A stretch of DNA of 64,000 nucleotides from Lutraria lutraria. Lineage: Eukaryota > Mollusca > Bivalvia > Venerida > Mactridae. Of the stretch, positions 1-11,047 are shown piece by piece (within the stretch, counting starts at the first letter, position 1; the number at the start of each line of letters is the position of its first letter). The stretch is from NCBI GenBank assembly GCA_964023205.1, contig OZ026844.1, positions 13,688,790 to 13,752,789 of the forward strand, in the 5' to 3' direction. The position numbers and the translations under genes are program-made. The notes under the pieces were generated by a model. It did not search any database, was not told the origin of the DNA, and saw only the letters and a program-made list of their open reading frames with translations.

Positions 1-836
1 AAAACAAAGGCAAAATGATTATCACTCGCCGATTGACACAACCTTCTTTGGATAACATCAAAGGACTCCGAATCCGATGTTTCTGTTGCTTAAATTATCC
101 TTCTCGCGAACAATCAACGTTGATTGTCCTAAAGTAAGTGTTACAAACATGCTGTATTATCTATGCAATAGATCCCACTCGTAAACAATCAGCTTCTATA
201 GTGTCATTAAACATGTGTTATAAACTAACTGTCACAATTATGCCAAATGTGTACTACCTACTCTAACCTTATTAGCGCGTGTAGAGTTTATTACAATACG
301 TCATGGAGGTCATGGCATTTGGTCCTGACTAATCAGCGATGCGACACGCGCTTACATACTGATCTCTGACGGGTAATTTACGCACTGATGATTATCTTTT
401 GCCGCTTTGGTGGAAATTCCCCGGGTCAAAATTGACGCACACGGCATATTTTTGAAGAGTCAAAAACAAAACTTCTGAGATTTTCGTGCGTCAAAACCCG
501 GGACCTCGAGTCAAATGAACACCCTGTTTAGATATGAAATATATGTCAATTGTAACATGACGACAATATTGTACTTTGCATTTCCTTATATTTCGCCAAC
601 CAGCTTCCAGATACATGTCTGTAACATTTAGCATCCTTTCACCTAAAATTCAACTGTTATTGTAGATGCGAAAATATCAATTGATAAATGTTTCTTTATA
701 AATATGTTTACATCGGCCTAACAAAAATGCAGGTGTAAGGATACTTGACCAACGTACAGAGAATTTCTCTATTGGCGAAGTTCTAAGATGTGTACCTTCT
801 AAGAAGTTAAAAATGGCGCTTTATTAATTTCCGTAC
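1..836. other. No gene seen; small imperfect inverted repeat
   Basis: No reading frame or splice pattern I can support. An inverted repeat sits at about 417-505: CCCGGGTCAAAATTGACGCA on the left pairs with TGCGTCAAAACCCGGG on the right across a ~45-base spacer, as in a very small MITE or a hairpin relic. No clear target duplication flanks it. Confidence 0.5.
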
Positions 837-841
837 GTTTA

Positions 842-2141
842 CAGCGTTTTATTTCGCCTCATTGGGAACGGGTCCGGTACCGATCAAATTGGGAATTTTC
901 GCGTCGTGAAAAGTGCCAAATTGGGAATTTCATGTCGCGAAATAAGGCAAATTGGGAATTTTATATAAGGTGAATAAATTACAGTTTTAGCAAGTCACAT
1001 AAATGATTCTGCTCTCTTTTAATAAGTTTTGTAATCTAGGTTACTTTTATGATCTTGTTTCATGGGTTTATGCACATAAAAATGTGAAAAATAACATTGG
1101 ATCACATTTATTGATAAGCGAAAAAGTCAAAGCCATCATAGTAATGTATTTATACAGCATGTTCACATGAAAGAACACTTCTGGACCTACCTTTAGGGAA
1201 AAGGTGGTGGGGCCTTAGAAAAGGGAAAACAGCATACATATCTACTCCCTACATTTGATTATCAATAGGTTATAACATTGTTGATTGCAAACAAAGAGCT
1301 CGCCTACTTTCTTGATCTTATTTATCAGAACTTTTTTTCAAGACCATAAAATTCTACAGTAGGGGAGTTTAGGAGAATAAACATTCTTTTTAGTCAAGGG
1401 ACATGAGGTCAACTTTGGTCTAATGTCAGTCCCCCAAAAAAACATGAGTATCTGACACTCTTGTTTCGCTTGTGCATGCCTGTGAAAAGTTCACAACATG
1501 TTACATTCATCAATTTTCTCATGAATATTATTAGGAGTCAGGATCAAGAGCCTTAAATTAGCAATGCATGGAGTAAGGTCTACCTGGTTGTCATGCACTG
1601 CTGATCGTGTTCTGCACGTAACGAAACGAGTACGTAACTTCTCATTTTCGACCCGAAAATCAGTTAACACTATCAACAGGGCGCAATAGAGACATGAAGT
1701 CAAAATCGGTTCGATGTCTGGAAGTAGAGCCACTTAAAATTTCTGTTAAAGTTTTTTACAATATTACATGTATACTGTCGTGATTTATACTTTCGGTTTG
1801 ACTCATTTTCGGGAAATCGACTGGTTTCGTTTTCTTTCCAAGCACCACATGTTTTATCGTAATTATACGGCAAACCAGTCTACCTATTTTTTTCGTACTC
1901 AGAATTATTCGATCTAACAACGTACACACGTGAAAATGCCGTTATCGGCAGTAAAAATTGTGTTAGAGATTGTGATTATTAGGTGGTTTCGGACGATATT
2001 GATTGATATTTTAAAATAAATTGGGAAAAGGGCAATATTGATCAAATTGGTACAGGTCCGTGCTCGAATTGGGACGGGGCCGGTAGAGATTGGGAACGGG
2101 TCCGTTTACCGGCCCCGTCCAAATAAGGAAAAAAAACGCTG
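842..2141. mobile_element. 1.3-kb non-autonomous DNA transposon, 5-bp TSD GTTTA
   Basis: The ends are inverted: the left starts CAGCGTTTTATTTCGCC and the right, read in reverse complement, starts CAGCGTTTTTTTTCC. GTTTA lies directly outside both ends (837-841 and 2142-2146), a 5-bp target duplication. Just inside both ends are degenerate copies of 'ATTGGGAACGGGTCCG' / 'GGACGGGGCCGG' subrepeats. No transposase frame is visible. A segment near 1180-1400 (TTTAGGGAAAAGG then GGGGCC) resembles 25295-25370, so this interior sequence is dispersed. I cannot assign the superfamily from the TSD and CAG-type end alone. Confidence 0.7.
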
Positions 2142-2146
2142 GTTTA

Positions 2147-3218
2147 ACCAATCACTGAAGGGTTTATATATACAATTTTTGGCATGAAAACCTTTGTTTT
2201 ATTGGTTGCAATGTTTTGATCGACTCCGGTGCATGTCTGCTTCTTATGTTCGACTCACGGGCGAATGTGTTCGTCTCAAGGGCAAAAACAGGTATGTGCA
2301 TACTTTCAGTACTTTGATAAGATATGTCCAAGATACGGCCTAATAACATTATATAAATATAGCCCAACGGTAACCTCCGAGTATCCAACACTATATACAA
2401 TGTGTAAGCGGTGAAACAGAACGATATGATAAGTGACGAAAGCGTAACATGTTCGACTCAAGGGCGAATTACCCTAACTAAATTCTATTTATTTAATAAA
2501 GAAGCTGGAAATCTTCCAGGTAATATTTAATGTCAGCAGAATTTTCTCACATGTATTTTCGAGTTTTGCAATCTATTTACCGTAAGATTGCCGGAAACTG
2601 GTTGTACCTGGATACTATAATTCATCGAATTATACACAAGTTTTACAGAAATTTGTGCGTTGAATAGGAAAACGAACGCGACTCGGAATGAGTCGTCTAC
2701 CTGTAAGCTTTTAAAGAACAAGTGGCTTTGACGATGAACTGCAATCGTCAAAGACCCTTCGACTACAGTAGACGAGGATATAGGAATACTGGTAGCCTCG
2801 ACACTTTGTTAATTGCATAAAATTGACACTTACATATACAGGCGATTACGGTAATCATTCCTTGAGTTTGATAATATTTTAACTAGAAGATGTTTTTGAT
2901 AAAAATACGATTGCTGTATGCACCAGTGCAGACATCTTGATTGTTCATTGTCAAGTAAACGCTTACCAAACGGTCCCGTTTTATTTACACGTTATGACAA
3001 CCAATCTTAACTTTCTTATTTCATACATTTTTCGTAAGATTAATACTGTTTGAAATCTTAAGCTCTCTAGTTTTCATAACTGTTAACAAAATTAAAATTG
3101 TGTCAGTAACACAACTATTTAATTATCTGATAATGTTGTATTTTTTGATACAGATCAAACTTTACCATTTAAACATTAAATGAGATTCAATAAATGATTT
3201 TTCATTATTCGATTCCAG
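2147..3218. other. Intergenic or intronic, no supported gene
   Basis: Only short chance frames. The motif GACTC(A/C)(A/C)GGGC recurs at about 2252, 2274 and 2456, a faint dispersed repeat. Any 5' exon of the helicase pseudogene would lie here, but I see none with a start codon and donor. Confidence 0.4.
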
Positions 3219-3792
3219 GAACATAAACTGAGAATTGCCATTGATGATTATAACTCGTTATTCAAGCAAAATATACCAGCCCTGAAAGAACTGCAGAAAC
3301 AAACACTGGAATGTTTGTTAGCTGGTAAAGATTGTATATGTAGTTTACCAACTGGATACATGGGAAGTCAGTTGTTTATGAACTCCTACCATGTATTGAC
3401 AAAACTTGTTAGGTGATCGTTATTGTACCATTAAATGCCATAATGGATCAGCAAATGGAGAAGTTGTGCACACATGCTGTTTCATTAAGTCCTGGAATGG
3501 TGGACACAAACACATTAAAGTCTGGAAATTACAGTTACATATTTGCCCATCCAGATAAAATTATTAATAATACAACATTTTATCAAACTGTTTAGTCTGT
3601 ATGCGCACAAAGAAAGGTGTTCTTAGTAATTGATGAAGCACACTGTATCTTAGAATGGGGAGATGACTTCAGACCAAATTATTTAAAATTGTACCAGCTA
3701 AGGTCAGTTGCAGAATGCCAAATTCTTGCATTATCAGCAACTATAACAGAGCAGGGGAGGATACAAATTGCCAGAAATCTTAGAATGAGGGA

Positions 3793-4350
3793 GTGTCAGA
3801 CTTTTCGACCCCTAACTTTTTCGACCCCTAACCTTTTCAACCCCGAAATTATATTACCCCTACACTTTCGACCCCTAATGGCATTTCGACCCCTAAATTT
3901 CTAAGGCATTTCGACCCCTATTTCACACATTGTATTTGGTATGACAATAGATAATTGAATGGTTGTTAAAAACTCGTTCATACGTTTGTGTACTCCAATA
4001 AGTAAAATGATCAAATTGTACTTTATTGTTTATTTCATATATTAAATATTAGAGTAAGTGATGCATTTTTGTTTATCTTAATAATAATGACTTTTTATTC
4101 TAAAAAAGGCTTCTTCAAACAAACAAACAAAATATTACGCATATATATATTCATTATCATGATAAAAAAAAATAATGTACAAAAATAACAAAATCAAGCT
4201 CAATATTCTTCATAATAATAAAGATAAAATGTAGGGGTCGAAATGCCGTCACAAATATTCCCAAAGTAGGGGTCAAAATAGTTAGGGGTCGATAAGGCTA
4301 TGGATAAAAGTGGGGGTTGAAAAAGTTAGGGGTCGAACTGTCTTGCTACC
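3793..4350. mobile_element. 558-bp MULE-like MITE inside the helicase pseudogene, 10-bp TSD
   Basis: GAATGAGGGA is duplicated exactly at 3783-3792 and 4351-4360, and removing the insert rejoins helicase codons in frame (RMR then DYHIV). The ends are inverted: left GTGTCAGACTTTTCGACCCC, right in reverse complement GGTAGCAAGACAGTTCGACC. Both termini are built from several copies of TTTCGACCCCTAA facing inward. A 9-10 bp TSD with long subrepeat-bearing termini is typical of Mutator-like elements. No coding capacity. Confidence 0.85.
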
Positions 4351-4978
4351 GAATGAGGGACTATCATATTGTCTCAGGCAGCCCTGCCAAAGAAAACATC
4401 GTTTCGATTGTTGAAAGGCGGCCAAGTCCAACTGGCAAGGGATATACAGCAACTACACCGTATGACTACATCTTTTAGCCTCTGTTCACTGAGTTACAGG
4501 AGCATACAGACAAGTTTCCAGTACTTAACAATAATATATTGCAAGTCAGTCCAATGGCTGGGATATGGTAACGAAATGGCCCGGCGACTCCTTGGAGCTA
4601 CATTCTATTCAGGCTGTAGGGCACCTGAAAATGCCCGTCTGGCTATGAACCATTCCTCAATGGAGAAAGAATCAGGACAGGTATTGACTTTAAAAAGAAA
4701 ATAACACCTAACTGGTATTAATTACTATTATATTTCATTTCCTGATTATATAATTCAAGTATTAAATTTAATGTATACATTAATTTACAGGAATACAGTG
4801 TATAAAATTGTAATACAAATGTAGTATTCTTTCTAAAATGACAGTGTAATTAATATGACAGTCTGAAAGGGGCTATAACATGTTTATAACAGGTTTCAGC
4901 ATAATTTTGTCCGCAGTTTTAATTAAAACTGAAGTCACAAAACTTCACAAAAATACATACATAATGACTAACAAGGTG

Positions 4979-5638
4979 CAGTGTAACTACTTAAATCCAG
5001 ACACCCAAGGGACCGGCCAAAATGTCCGGAAATTATCCAGAATTCAGAAGTCTTAACTTATCTGATGTTAAATGTCAGAGTTTTTTATACATGTTGAAAA
5101 TAGGGACATCATTGTTAATGCATAATACAATATGATGCTATTATTACTGAGACATGATGCAAAATTAAAGATAAACATTTTTAAGATTTATTAATCAAAA
5201 TCTAACATTTTCTTGAAAGGTAGATAACGACAATACAATTTTACTTATAGGAACGAATCAGTCAAAATAGCTAATGAGTATAAATATTTTGGAATATATT
5301 TTAGTAGAAGTGGTTCATTTTACAAATGCAAGTTGACATATTGTGATTCTAACACATGTCATAATAAGCTAACACCGCTGATTGGTAATTTGGTATACAA
5401 TTGAAAGAGGGGACAATGACATTTTGCCTCAGGGTTTATAATAGAGGGACTAATTAAGGATGACACAAGTTCTGCATTGTCCGAATTTTTTAAGTAAAAT
5501 TGCACTTACATAAACCAAAATTGATGAAAATATCGTCCGGAATTCAGACTTTCCGGAATTCAGAAGTTTAATTTACATTGAAATAGAGGGAGAAATTGCG
5601 GGACCAAGAAAATCGTCCGGATTTCAGAAGTTACACTG
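4979..5638. mobile_element. 660-bp pogo/Tigger-like MITE
   Basis: Left end CAGTGTAACTACTTAAATCC, right end in reverse complement CAGTGTAACTTCTGAAATCC. The right flank is TA; the left flank is TG, probably a decayed TA duplication. Repeated TCCGGAATTCAGAAG-type subrepeats occur at both sides (about 5025-5050 and 5525-5570). CAGTG ends with TA targets fit the Tc1/mariner-pogo group. It sits in the intron between exons 1 and 2 of the helicase pseudogene. Confidence 0.75.
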
Positions 5639-7064
5639 TACTACTTGTTAAACTAATTTTTACAGTATTACCATCTTCAAACTAGAGCTGTCACAGAGGT
5701 GACTAATACCCCCACTGCCGCTTTGACACTAAAACTGCAATAGTACACTATACAGCTAAGTTCAGGGGGACATGACTCTGCAGTGAGTGAATTGCTGGGC
5801 ATGAAAATTGTGTCTTGCACATGCACTTCATGAATGGTGATCACGTTTAAAGTTTCATTGCAATAGCTTAAAAAATGTGGAAATAGTTTGCTCCACAAAC
5901 TTTATGCAGACCGACCGACAGTGTGACTCCAAAATACTCCCTCTCACACTTTGTTTGCAGGGGTATAAAAATATCCCTTTAAGTCATAATGCAATAAATA
6001 CCACGTGAACATGATCAGTATGCAACACATTTTAGATAATCTATATCTTTAATGAAACCTGATAGGAAGCTATTTTAATATGATATCAATTTTACAACAT
6101 ACTTACACTTAAAAAACTGAAGTATGATAAGGTAAAAGGGACTGCAAGTTATGTTGTTTATTTTTAATGTATTTTACAGTTGAAGAACCTAATAATAATA
6201 AATAGCCTGAGGAAGCCTGTGGAAGAGTGCCATTTAAGGGTCACCTTTGCTTCAGTTGCACTTGGTATGGGAGCAGACTTAAGGAATGTAAGAAGAGTAA
6301 TACATGCAGGTCCACCAACTTGTTTAGAGAGTAAGAGCAGAGATGCCTTTTTACATTGAAAAAAAAACATACCATAATCCTAAAATGACATTTTCCAATC
6401 CATAACAAAATAAAGATCTAACAATTTAAATGGTGTCCTGAACATGCCAACAGAATACAAGTATTTTGAGGCCCTTCAGTATGGTTCCATTTTGCTCTTA
6501 ATTATTAATAAGCTATTTCCAGAAAATTTTCACAAAACATGTTTATAGGACATTTGTTTGAGATCCTATTGTTCAACGGGTGCCCACAAGGAAAGCATTA
6601 AGACCCGGTTGAAGATGATTAAAAAACTTTTAGACTAATGAAACCATTCAACTGTTTAATTTGTGTAATAATTCAAAGAGTTCTAAATAATTGTTATTAC
6701 TGAAATTCTGCAATTGTAAAACCTAACAAATCTTATGGAATTACATGTATTGCAAACGTCATTAACATTTTTCATTGAATTTCATTCGAAATATATTTTC
6801 CAGCCTACATTCAGGAAATTGGACGAGCTGGAAGATCTGGTTGTAGTGCAGAAGCTATTTTGTATTTCAACAACAATGAATGATGTTGCTCAAAAATCAA
6901 TGAGATCTGACATAAAAACATACTTAACAGACCCACATAGGTGCCGAAGAGAAATCATCAATAAACATTCTGGCTTTTATAGTGAAACTAAACCTGAGTA
7001 GTGCTGCAATTACTGTGATTCAAAGCTGGGTCTATCTTATGACTTTTCTCAACTTAGTTTGTAG

Positions 7065-7594
7065 CAAGGACTTATATACAAGGACTTATATACATACATG
7101 GATTCGCAACTGCTAAAAATAGATATCGTAGATAAAAACGATATTGTTAGACGATCCCACAATGCATTGCTATACACTCGGCAATCTCTGACAGCTGTAA
7201 TCAGGTGTTTACGAACTTGATTATACTAAAAAAACTCTAGCAATTGGGCAAGTGCAATTGGTTAAGGATGCAACAAATTCCTTAAAGATATTGAGATACA
7301 TTTATAATCCACAATGTCTAAGTATAAGCATTGAAAAAGACATCAGTCAAACATTTTAAATTCCAAGATGGCGGACATCTATTATAATCCTTTCGTCTCC
7401 GAGATTAAACATTCGGAATACCACAGATATTTTTGCTGTTGTTAACATTCGGATCATCACGGATATTTTCGTATTTTCGCTTATGTAAACACGAGCATGA
7501 AATCCTGTTGATTCACATGTTATTACCGCGGGATTTGATTACATTTAACTGTTAATAAGAAATTTGCGAATCCATGTATGTATATAAGTCCTTG
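7065..7594. mobile_element. 530-bp TIR element, 7-bp TSD family
   Basis: Termini are CAAGGACTTATATACATACA extending into TGGATTCGCAA, inverted at 7568-7594. The left end has a 14-bp duplication of its first bases (7065-7078). Flanks TTTGTAG (7058-7064) and TATGTAG (7595-7601) match 6 of 7. Two tiny relatives at 41615-41650 and 42324-42351 have perfect 7-bp TSDs, which fixes the ends of this family. TSDs of 6-7 bp are known for the Dada superfamily; that assignment is only a suggestion. Confidence 0.8.
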
Positions 7595-7601
7595 TATGTA
7601 G

Positions 7602-8295
7602 TAACTGTCAGACCACAAACATGACAATGTTACATGTTACAATGACTGCCATCAGTGCAGTGTTAATGTTATAAAGTAGTATAACTCAATTATCATTATT
7701 TCTTTGACAGCTGTCAGCTACATGTATAGCTTGGGTAATTACATTAATGTTATAACACTTGTAAAAAAATGCAACACTTGTTGCATTTGTTGAAAAATAC
7801 AAACTATTAATTTCTGTTGATATTGCATAGTAAGCAATATTTTTCTTTATCATATTAGATTGATATTGTGTTATTGTATCTTTTTATCATGAGATTTCAT
7901 TGAAATGGATGCTACTTTTTCTTTTATCTTTAAAAAAAGACCTACTCCCATTAGCTTCAATGCACACTTGAAGGGAAAATTACTCCAAATAAAATCATTG
8001 TTCCTTAAAAATCTGATGGTGAATCATTTTCTATATTGGAAACTTATAAAAATTATAAAGGCTTTCAAAAATCAGTCAACCCCATTTCGAGATACAAATC
8101 TTGAGCAATAAGCATCTAATACATTAAGACTTTATGATATGTTTTATGTCTCGAAGTGGGCAGGGGGCTACTAAGTAATCTGCACCATTTTCTTGGAAGT
8201 TAAATAATTATGCTTTATGAACAGAAAATATAATACAATTACATTGTGACTTACATTATAACGCTTGTGCCAAATTATCACAATATTGCACTGTA
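7602..8295. other. No supported gene
   Basis: AT-rich sequence with short chance frames only. Confidence 0.4.
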
Positions 8296-8299
8296 TTAA

Positions 8300-8662
8300 A
8301 GTCCCATAAGCGTATAAATTTATTGGTCGTAATAGTTTCTGTTTGTTCTATAACAGAGGAATCCTGTGTATTTTCCTCCCGCGTATACTTTATAGCAAGA
8401 AAAAATGTTTCCAAAACCAATATCGTATTTTTTTCAATATCATTGAAACAAATACTATTTATAGATCAGCTGTGTTTTACCGCAGTCAAGTTATGTCAAA
8501 AAGTGACGTCACACGCTCTACATAAACAAGCAAAAATCACAGCGAAATGAGTGTTTTCAGAAGAATAAGTGCTCGTTTCGTCGGTAATAATTATCTTGGA
8601 ATAATATCAGCAATTATTTGTTTTTTGCATATATTTTTCTATAGCAAACAGATAATGGGACT
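8300..8662. mobile_element. 363-bp TTAA-target MITE (piggyBac/Kolobok-like)
   Basis: The ends AGTCCCAT and ATGGGACT are inverted and are flanked on both sides by TTAA (8296-8299 and 8663-8666). A second copy, inverted and itself interrupted, lies at 22983-24089; aligning the two defines the boundaries. The inner part contains a perfect TGACGTCA palindrome at 8504-8511, also kept in the second copy. No transposase. Confidence 0.85.
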
Positions 8663-8666
8663 TTAA

Positions 8667-9334
8667 TCAATTTGACAAGATTAAACTATGAATTATGTAC
8701 TGGCAATCTCCTAAAAAACCAGATTATTTTTCAAGTTTAGCTTTCTGTAGCTGTCACTTGCTCAGCATGCATGAATTTTGATGCAGACCAATGTACTACG
8801 TTTTTCTACATCAACCAAGCAATTGTTAAACTAGTTCATGTTCCATATTGCAGTGCAAGTCTATGTTAGTTCAGTTTCCATGACCTTTGATTCATAGTGT
8901 ACTGAGCATTCAAAGTATTATTATTCTGCTAAAAACTCATGGTAACGAAGAAGTTTATGATACTTTATCCATTCAAGAATATGTTCCATGTTCAGTTTTG
9001 TAATAGGAGTCTTAGGAGCTTTCTTCAAGGATGGAATTGTTCAGCTTAAATTTTCACTGAATGGCTTTACATTACGTAAGTCAAGTAAAATTCTCATCTC
9101 ATCTTCATGTGAAGATGATCGCCTGTGTTTTTGAGCCCGATGAACAACATTGGTATGTATATCAAAGTTGTATGATATTTCATCCATTTCACATAACGAA
9201 CTGCTTCTTTCTACTTTCCTTAAAACCATTGGGTGTGTCACAAGCAATTTCATTTTCTGTTTTAATTCTCAAAAACAGGATTTTATAGTCTCTAGAAACA
9301 AGCTGCCAATCATAGTCATTCATCAGGAATGTAG
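8667..9334. other. No supported gene
   Basis: Short overlapping frames on both strands near 9040-9350 show no recognisable domain, splice pattern or consistent codon use. Confidence 0.4.
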
Positions 9335-9477
9335 TGTAAGGGGCAGGTAATCCAGGCTAGGAAAGGGTAAACTGGTTCCTGGTGACTTGTGTGTACTCAC
9401 AACCCTCTATCAGTGAGAGATTACAGTGATTTGAAGTCAGTGACCTTAACCACTTGACCATGGAGGCAGGTCTTTAG
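9335..9477 (-). mobile_element. tRNA-derived SINE fragment
   Basis: On the minus strand the head reads GCCTCCATGGTCAAGTGGTTA, with a Pol III box A-like TGGTCAAGTGG, followed by a degenerate box B region (GGGTTGTGAG) downstream. It shares its head layout with the element at 43620-43825. Truncated and diverged. Confidence 0.65.
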
Positions 9478-9519
9478 AAAATGATGGGCTGTGGTATCAG
9501 TATTGGTAAAAATACCGCA

Positions 9520-9680
9520 TCATTTCACTAGTACCGGTATAGAACCGTATCTTTTCATTAGTACCGGTATAGAACCGTATCATTTCATTAGTACCGGTAT
9601 AGAACCGTATCGTTTCATTAGTACCGGTATAGAACCGTATCGTTTCATTAGTACCGGTATAGAACCCTATCGTTTCATTC
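9520..9680. repeat. 30-bp minisatellite, about five copies
   Basis: The unit is about TTTCATTAGTACCGGTATAG plus AACCGTATCG. The core GTACCGGTAT recurs every 30 bases, ending at 9540, 9570, 9600, 9630 and 9660. Because 30 is divisible by three, both strands stay open, so the open frames across it are artefacts. Confidence 0.9.
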
Positions 9681-10011
9681 AACTCTATGCACATGTAATA
9701 CACTTCATGAGTAATGAAGTAAGTCTGTTCACTACCTTAGTGAGATCTATCTATTTATGAAGTTGCATGTTGATTCCTCATTAAGTTTCTGAGTTATATG
9801 TCAGCTACATTAAAGTTTTTGCACTGAAGCAGACGCGACTACACAGTGATCACAATTATAGCTACACTTTCTTTGAAAACAGCCCAGTTAAAAATTAGCT
9901 TAATAGAAATGTAATAATACATCAATAAGTCAGTGATTTTGTATGTATTATCCATGGTTTGATGACATTCTATGTTTGGTCATGTGACATCTGAATCCAT
10001 ATTACTATATA

Positions 10012-10185
10012 CAGTACAAACTCTGTAGAGCAACACCCTGTGGGAACTGCAAATATTGGCCGTTGTTTAGAGGTTGTTGCTCTACAGAGGTAAAATTTAT
10101 AGCATATATCATCTTAGGGAAATTTTGAAGGTGTTGTTATAGAGGTTGTTGCTCTACAGAGGGTCGCTCTGGAGAGGTTTTACTG
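10012..10185. mobile_element. 174-bp pogo/Tigger-like MITE, TA target
   Basis: Left CAGTACAAACTCTGTAGAGC and right (reverse complement) CAGTAAAACCTCTCCAGAGC are inverted and flanked by TA on both sides (10010-10011, 10186-10187). Internal subrepeats read GAGGTTGTTGCTCTACAGAG. Non-coding. Confidence 0.75.
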
Positions 10186-10189
10186 TATA

Positions 10190-10660
10190 ACCTTATGCGG
10201 TATTATTGAATAAATTTTTTTGTATGTCTGTTGTTCATCATTGTGTTCACATGATTGTATTGAATCTATTTTTTTTCATTATTACTTGTCATAAGAGCTT
10301 TAATGTGACCCTCATTGACACCAGTTTAAATGATTGTTGATACAAATGTACTTGTTAAAATTCGGCTTTAAATCAAACTTCATGTCTGATTTCCATCTTT
10401 ATTTGGATATCTGCGAAAGCAAAGAACTAAAATGACTCCTGGAGATAAATAATAATGTCGAAAAATATATAGGTGGTAACTTAATAAATATGCTATGTTT
10501 CGACATACACATACTGTATGTAAGTTATAAACTAATCAATACTCCAACACATGAGCTCACTTCATACACGCATTCTATTACTATCAAGATAATACAAACA
10601 AAACCATAATTTACACAAGATTAATTTATAATAACAAAAACATAATTGATATTTACATTA
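10190..10660. other. No gene; probably downstream of the minus-strand gene
   Basis: AT-rich DNA with no supported frame. It lies beyond the candidate polyadenylation signal of the exon-array gene. Confidence 0.4.
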
Positions 10661-10662
10661 CA

Positions 10663-10668
10663 TTTATT
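10663..10668 (-). terminator. Candidate polyadenylation signal AATAAA
   Basis: AATAAA on the minus strand, about 255 bases downstream of the stop codon of the candidate terminal exon. AATAAA is frequent by chance in AT-rich DNA, so this is only positional support. Confidence 0.3.
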
Positions 10669-10922
10669 CTTTCTTTAAGATCAACAAATAAACATTTTTA
10701 ATAAATAACTGCCACTTCATGGAAAAACTAGTGTGCAAACTGAATGGCCCAGGAAAAACCAGAGATAAAAACCCTGAAGGGAAAAAAAATCTGGAAACCT
10801 GTACCCCATGTCAAGTTTCAGATTGCAGAGCATATGGGGCCACGCTCTTTACAAATACAAAATTGAAGTAGAAATGCAAATTAACAATGAATAAACCTAA
10901 GAAAAATAAGGACATCAAAATA

Positions 10923-11047
10923 TCAACAATCTAAGTTTTTAAAGTTACTGGATATATCTTTACGATTGATAGACCTTAGCAACTTGGTCATCTCTCTATA
11001 GGTGTAAACTGGCACCAATGACATCGATGTGCAGTCAACAAATCCAA
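10923..11047 (-). CDS. Terminal coding exon of the exon-array gene
   Basis: A pyrimidine-rich acceptor (TTTTTATTTTTGCAG) precedes an exon that opens GFVDC, closely matching the GCVDS opening of the repeated exon, then diverges (PVYTYREMTKLLRSIN) and ends at a TGA (10923-10925) after 40 codons. It starts in phase 1, exactly what the repeated exons supply. Shared opening residues, correct phase and a stop make it a natural 3' end for the array. It is the only copy of this type in the window. Confidence 0.55.

Larger units (their letters stand above)
3219..7001 (+). pseudogene. RecQ-like (DEAH) helicase pseudogene, three exon remnants
   Basis: RecQ-family SF2 helicases unwind DNA with ATP. Exon 1 (3219-4680) starts after an AG acceptor and reads through a Q-motif-like stretch (LKELQKQTLECLLAGKDC), a damaged Walker A (PTGY then GKS, split by two extra bases near 3360), motif II DEAHC at about 3629 followed by EWGDDFRP, motif III ALSAT, and the start of the C-terminal helicase domain (GYGNEMARR). 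Exon 2 (6180-6330) carries VTFASVALGMGADLRNVRRV (motif V) and VIHAGPP. Exon 3 (6804-7001) carries QEIGRAGRSG (motif VI) and a Cys-bearing tail. Exon phases match (0 then 1), so the ancestor was a real spliced gene. Breaks: stops at 3410, 3593 and 4476; frameshifts near 3360, 4528 and 6877; a MITE at 3793-4350. The 5' end is missing. The family call is firm, and the copy is clearly dead. Confidence 0.9.

Noticed and set aside
3617..3904. Intact short helicase protein ending after the ALSAT motif
   Set aside because: Its C-terminal end is translated MITE sequence; it lacks Walker A and the second helicase domain.
4369..4704. 111-codon plus-strand frame overlapping the helicase
   Set aside because: Out of frame with the helicase motifs for its first half; only its later part (GYGNEMARR) coincides with the true frame after a frameshift. 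It is part of the pseudogene, not a separate gene.
9491..9760. Open frames with repeated STGIEPY on both strands
   Set aside because: Produced by a 30-bp minisatellite whose length is a multiple of three.
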